A model generated the notes under the pieces. The model made no database searches. It was not told the origin of the DNA and was given only the letters and a program-made list of their open reading frames with translations. Below are positions 7,817 through 14,562 of a stretch of DNA of 64,000 nucleotides, in pieces; position 1 is the first letter of the stretch, and each line of letters opens with the position of its first letter. The position numbers and the translations under genes are program-made. Source of the DNA: a bacterium (GTDB lineage: Bacteria > Cyanobacteriota > Vampirovibrionia > Obscuribacterales > Obscuribacteraceae); the NCBI GenBank assembly GCA_016124935.1, contig WGMS01000028.1, positions 93,233 to 157,232 on the forward strand, written 5' to 3'.

Positions 7817-9418
7817 GTGCAAAGCTTTACACGACTTTATATGCGGCTTGATCAGACTAATAAAACCACCGAGAAGGTGGATGCTCTGGTGTCTTATTTT
7901 AAAGTCGCCGACAGTGCAGATGCCGCCTGGGCAATCTACTTTCTCTGCGGCAAGAAGCCGCGTCGCCTCGTAAAGACCTCGTTGCTTCGGACCTGGGCGG
8001 CAGAGGTTGCCGGCATGAGCGACTGGTTGTTTGCAGAGTGCTATGACTCGGTTGGCGATCTGGCCGAGACCATCGCTTTGATTTTGCCTGAGAGTGAACG
8101 AAGTCTGGATATGCCTTTGCATCTGGTAGTCGGTGAAAAATTGCTCCGGTTGCGTAGCCTTTCTGAGAGCGAAATTAGAGCTAGCATCCTCACTAGCTGG
8201 GACGAAATGGATGCCGGTCAGCGATTTATATTCAACAAACTTCTTACCGGCGCATTTAGAGTTGGCGTCTCCCAGAGTCTTGTCACCCGTGCCCTGGGTA
8301 AAGTGGCTTCTTTAGAGCCCCAGGTCATTGCTCATCGCTTAATGGGCCACTGGGAGGCGACTCCTGATTTTTATCGAGCCCTGATTGCAGAAAAGACCGA
8401 TGACACCGACCGCAGTCGTCCCTATCCTTTCTATCTAGCCCATCCTCTGGAGGGTCAGCTTGCCAACTTGGGCGAGCCGTCCGACTGGTCTGCCGAATGG
8501 AAGTGGGATGGTATCAGAGCTCAGTTAGTTCGCCGCCAGGCAGATACCTATATCTGGTCCCGGGGGGAGGAGCTTGTGACGGAACAATTTCCCGAGTTGG
8601 CGTTAGCGGCTCGCAGCCTTCCCGATGGCACCGTCATCGATGGCGAAATAATCTGCTGGAGTGAAGGCCGGGTTATGCCGTTCTCTACCTTGCAGCGCAG
8701 ACTGGGCCGCAAACGAGTCGGAAAGACTCTATTAAAAGAGGCTCCCGTGGCTATGATGGCATACGATCTGATTGAGTTTGCCGGAGAGGACATACGAGAA
8801 AAGCCTTTTGAGTCGAGGAGGGCGTTGCTCAGGCAAATCACCGCCGGTGGTTTTTTTCAAGACATCTTCATGGTCAGCCCCTCTTTAGATTTCGCTTCCT
8901 GGGAAGAGTTGGTAGATCTGAGGCAGGGCAGCCGTGACCGAGCCGAAGGAGCGGTTGAGGGTCTGATGCTGAAGCGACTGCAGTCGCCTTATCGAGTCGG
9001 ACGTCAGCGCGGCGACTGGTGGAAGTGGAAAGTCGACCCTTATTCCATCGACGCGGTGCTTGTCTATGCCCAGCGAGGGCACGGTAGGCGCGCCAGCCTT
9101 TATAGCGACTACACTTTTGCCGTCTGGGAAGAGGACAAACTGGTCCCTTTTGCAAAGGCCTATTCGGGGCTTACCGACGAAGAGATTCGGCAAGTCGATG
9201 CCTTTGTGAAGCGGAATACCTTAGAACGGTTTGGTCCGGTGCGGGTGGTCAAACCGGAGCTGGTTTTCGAACTGGCTTTTGAAGGCATTCAAGAGTCGAA
9301 TCGCCACAAGTCCGGAATCGCCGTCAGATTTCCCCGGATGAGCCGCTGGCGCAAAGACAAACCGGCTCAGGAAGCTAACAGTCTGGCTGAAGTCAAGGCT
9401 TTGATTTCAGAAGCTTGA
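7817..9418 (+). CDS. ATP-dependent DNA ligase (ligase-associated cluster)
   Basis: The protein has 533 residues. It starts from a GTG (VQSFTRLYMRLDQT, matching the usual N-terminus of this ligase subfamily) with CGGGGGCGAG upstream. The N-terminal helical DNA-binding domain is followed by the nucleotidyltransferase core. Motif I is EWKWDGIRAQ, whose first Lys is the AMP acceptor. Motif III is DGTVIDGEIICW, motif IV is EGLMLKRL and motif V is WWKWKVDP. An OB-fold finishes the protein. It joins DNA nicks using ATP. It is the last gene of the four-gene repair set, 3 nt after the exonuclease stop. Bacteria normally also carry an NAD-dependent LigA elsewhere, which is not in this window. Confidence 0.93.
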   Translation: MQSFTRLYMRLDQTNKTTEKVDALVSYFKVADSADAAWAIYFLCGKKPRRLVKTSLLRTWAAEVAGMSDWLFAECYDSVGDLAETIALILPESERSLDMPLHLVVGEKLLRLRSLSESEIRASILTSWDEMDAGQRFIFNKLLTGAFRVGVSQSLVTRALGKVASLEPQVIAHRLMGHWEATPDFYRALIAEKTDDTDRSRPYPFYLAHPLEGQLANLGEPSDWSAEWKWDGIRAQLVRRQADTYIWSRGEELVTEQFPELALAARSLPDGTVIDGEIICWSEGRVMPFSTLQRRLGRKRVGKTLLKEAPVAMMAYDLIEFAGEDIREKPFESRRALLRQITAGGFFQDIFMVSPSLDFASWEELVDLRQGSRDRAEGAVEGLMLKRLQSPYRVGRQRGDWWKWKVDPYSIDAVLVYAQRGHGRRASLYSDYTFAVWEEDKLVPFAKAYSGLTDEEIRQVDAFVKRNTLERFGPVRVVKPELVFELAFEGIQESNRHKSGIAVRFPRMSRWRKDKPAQEANSLAEVKALISEA

Positions 9419-9461
9419 CAGCAGCTATTTGTTCACCGGAAGTACAGATTTTTGCCAGATT

Positions 9462-10070
9462 ATGGTGATCATGAAAGATTCGCCGTTAAACTCCCGAAGA
9501 GATCTGGTCATTCTGGTCGATGAAGATGACCGCGAACTCGGTCTTGCCGACAAGCTCATCGTTCATAGGCAGGGCTTGCTTCATCGGGCGGTTTCGGTTT
9601 TTCTCTTCAACGCTAGCGGTGAAATACTTATGCAGCGCCGGGCTCGGTCGAAGTATCATTCTCCCGATTTATTGAGCAATAGCTGCTGTACTCATCCTCT
9701 AGAGGGTGAGTACACAGCCGAAGCGGGTGTAAGAAGGCTGCAAGAAGAGCTGGGTGTCGCCAAGGTCGCGCTGCAATCAGCAGGCCATGCCATATATCGT
9801 CTGGAACTCGGAAATGGGATGATCGAGCATGAGCTGGATCATTTATTTACAGGCTTCTACGACGGCGCTTTTGATCCAGATCCTTATGAAGTCAGCGAAG
9901 TGGTCTGGCAAGATTTCAACAAAGTGCACAAAGACATAGTCATGCATCCCGAGTCCTATACAGCCTGGTTCAGAATACTACTACCGGCGGTTTTTGAGGC
10001 TGTGGATATTTCTACTGGAAGTCTTCGGGAACCAGTAAGTCTCCGTCACGCAGTTTCTTCCGGCAAATAG
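9462..10070 (+). CDS. idi: Isopentenyl-diphosphate delta-isomerase, type I
   Basis: This is a NUDIX-fold isomerase that interconverts IPP and DMAPP for isoprenoid synthesis. It carries RDLVILVDEDDRELG at the N-terminus, HRAVSVFLF, the catalytic Cys region LLSNSCCTHPLEGE and the acidic active-site segment MIEHELDHLFTGFY. The NUDIX-like helix is GVRRLQEELGV. The frame is open from a TTG at 9429. ATG 9462 or 9471 is more likely, since the homologous region begins just after it. The last 59 bp overlap the 3' end of the photolyase-like gene on the other strand. It follows the ligase by about 45 bp but belongs to a different pathway. Confidence 0.9.
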   Translation: MVIMKDSPLNSRRDLVILVDEDDRELGLADKLIVHRQGLLHRAVSVFLFNASGEILMQRRARSKYHSPDLLSNSCCTHPLEGEYTAEAGVRRLQEELGVAKVALQSAGHAIYRLELGNGMIEHELDHLFTGFYDGAFDPDPYEVSEVVWQDFNKVHKDIVMHPESYTAWFRILLPAVFEAVDISTGSLREPVSLRHAVSSGK

Positions 10071-11667
10071 AATACGTTTTTAGATCGAGCTCTTTGTCGG
10101 CATCGGATCTTTTGGCCAGACTGTTGAGCGGCATGAATAACCTTCGGGTCTCTTCCAGCTTAGACCTATGTCTGTTTAAAAATGCCCAGTAAAGTCTGCC
10201 TATGGGGCAGTTCTTCTTAGGATCGAACTTGCAGCCTCCACAAAAGTCGCTCATCTTGTTTATATAATTCGAACCTGCCACGTAGGGTTTTGTGGTCATC
10301 AGGTCGCCGGTGGCATGGGTGCCCATACCGAGCACATTCGGCTCTACCACCCAGTCCCAGGCATCAGAGTAAGCTACCCAGAACCAATCGGTCAGTTCGC
10401 GAGGCGATAGGTCCAGCAAGGTGGCTATATTAGATAGCACCATCAGCCGGGTTATGTGGTGGCTGTATCCTTCTGACCAGACATTCGCCACCACGGTATC
10501 CAGGCAATTCAATCCGCTTTTCTCTCCCCAGTAGGCCGCAGGTAGTGGGTTATCCGCTTTGAAATAATCCGGGCAGGCACCACCGTCTACTCCAGGGTCG
10601 GGTTCACTGCCGCTATCTTCAGTCCAGGCTTCTTTCGTCCAGTTGCTGTAGCCACCGTCTCCGGGGCGATCCGCGCAGGATGTAGCCTTCAGTTTTCTAA
10701 AGCCGTCGGTAGCCCGGTGAATTTGATAGACGAACTCTCGCCAGCCTAGAACCTGACGAATAAAGCCTTCTTTACTGTTCAGAGAGATATCCAGCTCAGA
10801 TACGTCGTGCACCACCCTCGATGGTAGCAGTCGATGAAGGTTCATCAGTGCCGATATTCTTGTGTGAAAGATGCCGGTAGATTTCGTAGACATGGCGTCT
10901 TCATAGGGACCGAAATTCTCCATACAGTTGTCCAGGCACCATTGCCAGTACTGCTCAACTTCTTCCAGGCTTGCCGGCAGCGAACCTTCATCAATGTCAC
11001 CTGGATGCCGTGCGAATCTTTCCGCTATCAAATTCAATACTGCCTGTTTCAGATCATCGACGGCAAAAGAAGGTGGTGTCGGAGCTGCCGGCTCTCCATG
11101 CCAGGGTCTTCTATTATCCGGGTCGAAGCTGTATTTGCCTCCGCGGGGAGAGCCGGCGTCCATGAGAATGCCGGTTCGTTTACGGACATGTTGATAGAAT
11201 CGGTCCATTCGCCACTTGTCGCCGGTTCGCGCGGCATTCATGTCGTCAGAATTAGTGAGCCAGCCTTCGTGGGGGACAACTTTCAGATCTCCTTTTGCAA
11301 TCAGAGAAGAGAGCTCCGCTCGCATCTCTCTTTCTGCTGCTTCCATCATGGTCAAAGACGATGGGCCAAGAACATCGATTGATTCTCTCAGACATTCGAC
11401 GAAGTTAGATTCGGTGATAAGATAACGAACTCTGCGACCGCTCGCAGCCTGTTCCAGGGCGAAATTTCTTTGATTGGTCAAAACCAGGGCGAGTTTCTGT
11501 TTATGATACGGTCGCCTGGAAAAATAGCGATGATTCTCTATTAATAGCAATGGTCTATTGTTTTGCAGCAAGCTGAAGGCGTCATTGAGCTGGTCGTGGG
11601 CAAGGAAAACCCAGTCTGTCGAGCCAGTGGACTCTATATTGAAATCGGATATCTTCTGTTTAAACAT
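10012..11667 (-). CDS. Fe-S photolyase/cryptochrome-related protein (DPRP family)
   Basis: This 551-residue protein matches the deoxyribodipyrimidine photolyase-related family (PhrB/CryB-like (6-4) photolyases and Fe-S bacterial cryptochromes). The N-terminal alpha/beta domain has the family's LLIENHRYFSRRPYHKQKL segment. The C-terminal half has the FAD-binding core, with DWFWVAYSDAWDWVVEPN and the GMGTHATGDLMTTKPYVAGS stretch. Four cysteines fit the Fe-S ligands of this family: one in LNCLDTVV, CxxC in FCGGCKFDP, and one in NCPIGRLYW. The spacing between the last two is shorter than I recall for PhrB. Known members repair (6-4) photoproducts or act as blue-light sensors, and I cannot decide between these. 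It is convergent with idi. Start ATG 11667. Confidence 0.9.
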   Translation of the reverse strand: MFKQKISDFNIESTGSTDWVFLAHDQLNDAFSLLQNNRPLLLIENHRYFSRRPYHKQKLALVLTNQRNFALEQAASGRRVRYLITESNFVECLRESIDVLGPSSLTMMEAAEREMRAELSSLIAKGDLKVVPHEGWLTNSDDMNAARTGDKWRMDRFYQHVRKRTGILMDAGSPRGGKYSFDPDNRRPWHGEPAAPTPPSFAVDDLKQAVLNLIAERFARHPGDIDEGSLPASLEEVEQYWQWCLDNCMENFGPYEDAMSTKSTGIFHTRISALMNLHRLLPSRVVHDVSELDISLNSKEGFIRQVLGWREFVYQIHRATDGFRKLKATSCADRPGDGGYSNWTKEAWTEDSGSEPDPGVDGGACPDYFKADNPLPAAYWGEKSGLNCLDTVVANVWSEGYSHHITRLMVLSNIATLLDLSPRELTDWFWVAYSDAWDWVVEPNVLGMGTHATGDLMTTKPYVAGSNYINKMSDFCGGCKFDPKKNCPIGRLYWAFLNRHRSKLEETRRLFMPLNSLAKRSDADKELDLKTYSICRKKLRDGDLLVPEDFQ

Positions 11668-11776
11668 TTCTGTAGATTATCCTAAATTTCATGTTCATCT
11701 TGTGACCGTGAAAGTTTCTAGAACTACTAAAAGATGCGTCGGATAAAATTATGATACCATATGCGGTGCCGCGCCC

Positions 11777-11805
11777 TTGACAGGCAGGGGGCTCTGTGTT
11801 ATTAT
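11777..11805 (+). promoter_or_regulatory. Strong sigma70-type promoter upstream of a structured leader
   Basis: TTGACA at 11777-11782, a 17-nt spacer and TATTAT at 11800-11805 make a near-consensus promoter pointing right, with transcription expected from about 11812. The first possible start codon of the downstream small ORF lies about 240 nt later, so the transcript would have a long untranslated leader or be an RNA gene in its own right. Confidence 0.7.
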
Positions 11806-11811
11806 AGTAGG

Positions 11812-12058
11812 GCAGACTATGGAGACTTTGAGCAAGTGCGCGGGCGATCCCCGGCGCCGGATCTTTCGTGTCAAATTTTAATCAATGAGAGAAAGAGAAG
11901 TTTCCGACAGTAGAACGGTCCGCATTGTGGTCAAGTGGAGGTGGTTAAGTGTTCTACATTTACCGAGAACGGCTATTCTTTTCCGGTCATAGCTCTCATC
12001 CCACCTAGCGTCCGGACTTCTATGTAAGTAACTGTTAGAAGTCTAGATGAGGTATTTG
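11812..12058 (+). ncRNA. Candidate structured leader or small RNA, no family recognised
   Basis: No gene is visible between 11668 and 12046. By hand I find these potential stems: GATCC 11846-11850 with GGATC 11859-11863; GGTCCG 11917-11922 with CGGACT 12013-12018; AGGTGG 11939-11944 with CCACCT 12001-12006; and GGCTAT 11971-11976 with ATAGCT 11989-11994. The last three are nested. A separate 8-bp hairpin, GACTTCTA 12015-12022 with TAGAAGTC 12036-12043, shares bases 12015-12018 with the outer stem, so the two exclude each other. It ends 4 nt before the TGAGG ribosome site of the small ORF. I see no hallmark of 6S RNA, tmRNA, RNase P RNA, SRP RNA or common riboswitches. Pairing was judged by eye, with no energy calculation. 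Confidence 0.4.
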
Positions 12059-12349
12059 ATGAGTAACGGAACAAATAAGATTTTCAATGTTATACATGGT
12101 TGTCGGGTTTTCTTGAAATGGCTTCACCGAGAGGATGGGGTCGAGATTAAACAAATGCCCGAAGAGTATAAAACAGATTGCAAGAAGTTGCTGGATCTGG
12201 GCATCGTCTATAAGCGGAACAACCGTACCCTCGGTATTCGCTGGCAGCGTTTGCGCAGGCTGGTGGAGAGGAATGGTGAGTCTGTCCCCTACGACGCTGA
12301 TGAGCTATTGAGCTATGTCTGCCGTCCCGCTCTTTCTGCTTCTGTCTAG
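12059..12349 (+). CDS. Small basic hypothetical protein, 96 aa
   Basis: This protein is Lys/Arg-rich (for example GIRWQRLRRLVERNG) with helical stretches and an IHGCRVFLKWLHREDG segment. It has no signal peptide or membrane helix. Size and charge would suit a small nucleic-acid-binding protein, but that is only a guess. I chose ATG 12059 because TGAGG sits 8 nt upstream; an ATG at 12047 in frame adds four residues. It is preceded by the long structured leader described separately and ends 20 bp from the convergent kinase gene at 12370. Confidence 0.55.
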   Translation: MSNGTNKIFNVIHGCRVFLKWLHREDGVEIKQMPEEYKTDCKKLLDLGIVYKRNNRTLGIRWQRLRRLVERNGESVPYDADELLSYVCRPALSASV

Positions 12350-12369
12350 TCAGAATTAGAATCTGAAAT

Positions 12370-14562
12370 TTAAGACCCGTGTTTTATGCGTTCGGGAAAA
12401 TCCAGTTTGATCTGGGCAGACATCCGTCTTTTCAGTTTCTCGATCTGATTTTCGTCTATCACAGGCTGAAAGATGACCAGGCTCTTCAACCCGCTCAGTG
12501 TCGGCAGGGTTTCTAGAGCCTTTTCCGAAATTTGGCTACCACGCCATATTTCGAGGAATTTTATCTGGCTTCTTTTCACCAGTTCAAGATCCGCAGCACT
12601 AACTTTTCTGTCATTGAAAGCAAGTTTTTCCAGACTGGAGATCCTTGCCAGGGGTAGGAGTGCTTTTGCAGATAGCCCTGTATCTTTTACACAGATCTCT
12701 TTGAGTTTCAAATTCGACGCAAGCTTTTCTATGTCTCTTTTAGAAATATTCTTGTTGCCCGAAAGAGAAAGGACCTTGATGTTCTTGAGTCTGCTTATCT
12801 TATCCAGACCAGAAGCGGTTATATGAGGTCCTGTTATATGAAGGACTTCGAGATTCTCGAACATATCCAGATTCTCTCCAGTTACCTCGGTGTTTGAAAC
12901 ATCTAGACCTTTCAAATTTTTACGATGCTTGAAATTCTTCATCGAGAGAATGTCTCGGTCTTTGATGCCGTTACCGCTTAAATCAAGACTTTCTAGATTC
13001 AAGTCGAGCCTGGATAGTCTTTCTATGGCAGGACCTTCCAACATCACTTTGTTCAGTCGCAACTTCGTGGCGCTTGTCTCACCTTCCAGTTGGTCCAGGG
13101 TCTTTGCTGAAATCACGCCTTTTCCTATCAACTCTCCATCTTCTGAACCTTTTTGAAAAGAACCCAGAGTCAACTGTTCCAAATCTTCTTTATGCTCAAA
13201 ATTATTCAGCCTTGCTTTTGTTCCCGATATTTTATAAGAGGGCTTATAGTCTGGAGTTTCCTTAAACAAAAGGTAGATTGGATACGCGACCAGAGCGATA
13301 ATAGCGACCAGGGTCGCTGCCGCAACCGCTGGAAGCTTTTCTCTGGGCGGTGATTCCTGCCCGGATACCACAGCAATATGTGGAGTTGGCTCTTCGATTT
13401 CAGCTGGCTTCAAGCTGGTATCAGTTAGGCAACTCTCCAGGGCAGCTTTCAGCTCAGAGAAGTCGGCATAGCGTACCTCTCTATTGCGGCTCAATGCTTT
13501 ATAGATCACCTCTTTCAGGTTGTTCGGAATCTCGGGAAGGTCAGGAGGCGCGTTCAGCGGAGGTGGCGCCTGCTCCAGTTTTTTTTGAAGTATCTCAAGC
13601 GTCGTCTCGCCCTGGTGAGGTTGGAATCCGGTGAGCAATTCATAGAGCAGCACGCCTACTGTATATACTTCGGAGAGGCTGTCGAAGCTTTGCCCCAGGG
13701 CTTGATCCGGGCTCATATAGGTGGGTGTCCCAGCCAGGGTCTTACCCTGGTATTCGAGCCGACTTTCGAGACTGGCAGCGATACCGAAGTCAATGATTTT
13801 GACCTGCATTTTTGAATTGCTACTTTCATCAACGGCGATAAGAACATTGGCTGGTTTCAGATCGCGGTGATATATCCCTTCTCTATGGGCACAGACCATG
13901 GCATCGCTTATCTGAATCGCCAGGTCAAGAACCTCCTGCCAGGTGAAGGCACCTTTTTCCGCCAGCAGTGTTTTTAAATCTACTCCCAGGACATATTCCA
14001 GTACCAGATACGGGGTGCCTGATTCAGTGCTGCTGATGTCTATTATTTCGATGATGTTTTTGTGAGACAGTCTCGAAGTCATCCTCGCTTCTTCCTGGAA
14101 AGAGATGACGGCATCTCTATCTAGATTGGTCAGAATTTTGACCGCGACGATCTTGCCAAGCAATCTGTCCTGACAGCGGAAAACGTTGCTGCTCGCTCCT
14201 TGACCCAGCTCCTCAATCGGTTTGAATCGCTCCCGGGGAAAGTCCACGCCGACATGTTCCAGCTCCGGATAATCCAGGATATTTTGCTCACCGGATATGG
14301 TATTTTCGACAGCGAGATCATCCAGCTTCGGCTTTTCACAACTGCAGAGATCTGTTCTGAAAATCCACTGGGTAAAACTGCCGTGACGCACTAAATTTAT
14401 TCTTTTGTGACACCGTGTGCAGAGGCGCAGGGATAGAAAGAGCTCCTCTTCTTCTTTGATCTGGGAGCATCGACAGCCGGAGACCCACTGGGTCAAGCTA
14501 CCTGAATTCTCAGCGGAGTCCGGGGATGGTTGCAGACAGATTGGACAGAGAGACTTATCCAT
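12370..14562 (-). CDS. Membrane Ser/Thr protein kinase with duplicated N-terminal Cys modules and C-terminal LRR domain
   Basis: The 730-residue protein has three parts. Residues 1-80 hold two similar cysteine modules, C6xxC9...C30xC32 and C48xxC51...C73xC75, each with an S-(L/F)-TQW motif; this looks like a duplicated zinc-binding element. Residues 112-385 form a Hanks-type kinase: Gly-rich LGQGASS at 119-125, Lys142 (VAVKIL), HRDLKPAN with Asp234, and DFG at 258-260. A hydrophobic segment (AAATLVAIIALVAYPIYLLF) follows. The outer part has leucine-rich repeats (LESLDLSGNGI, LKGLDVSNTEV, IKVLSLSGN). It overlaps the upstream kinase gene by 8 nt, so the two are one transcription unit. An extracytoplasmic LRR sensor driving an inner kinase is inferred from topology. 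Confidence 0.88.
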   Translation of the reverse strand: MDKSLCPICLQPSPDSAENSGSLTQWVSGCRCSQIKEEEELFLSLRLCTRCHKRINLVRHGSFTQWIFRTDLCSCEKPKLDDLAVENTISGEQNILDYPELEHVGVDFPRERFKPIEELGQGASSNVFRCQDRLLGKIVAVKILTNLDRDAVISFQEEARMTSRLSHKNIIEIIDISSTESGTPYLVLEYVLGVDLKTLLAEKGAFTWQEVLDLAIQISDAMVCAHREGIYHRDLKPANVLIAVDESSNSKMQVKIIDFGIAASLESRLEYQGKTLAGTPTYMSPDQALGQSFDSLSEVYTVGVLLYELLTGFQPHQGETTLEILQKKLEQAPPPLNAPPDLPEIPNNLKEVIYKALSRNREVRYADFSELKAALESCLTDTSLKPAEIEEPTPHIAVVSGQESPPREKLPAVAAATLVAIIALVAYPIYLLFKETPDYKPSYKISGTKARLNNFEHKEDLEQLTLGSFQKGSEDGELIGKGVISAKTLDQLEGETSATKLRLNKVMLEGPAIERLSRLDLNLESLDLSGNGIKDRDILSMKNFKHRKNLKGLDVSNTEVTGENLDMFENLEVLHITGPHITASGLDKISRLKNIKVLSLSGNKNISKRDIEKLASNLKLKEICVKDTGLSAKALLPLARISSLEKLAFNDRKVSAADLELVKRSQIKFLEIWRGSQISEKALETLPTLSGLKSLVIFQPVIDENQIEKLKRRMSAQIKLDFPERIKHGS

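Noticed and set aside
7376..8122. 248-codon open frame on the minus strand
   Set aside because: It spans the exonuclease/ligase junction on the opposite strand with no recognisable domain.
11812..12046. 6S RNA, RNase P RNA or tmRNA
   Set aside because: The length is near that of 6S RNA, but I could not pair the two ends into the closing stem. A CCGGACTTC run resembling RNase P RNA lacks the GAGGAAAGTC context and the other conserved blocks.
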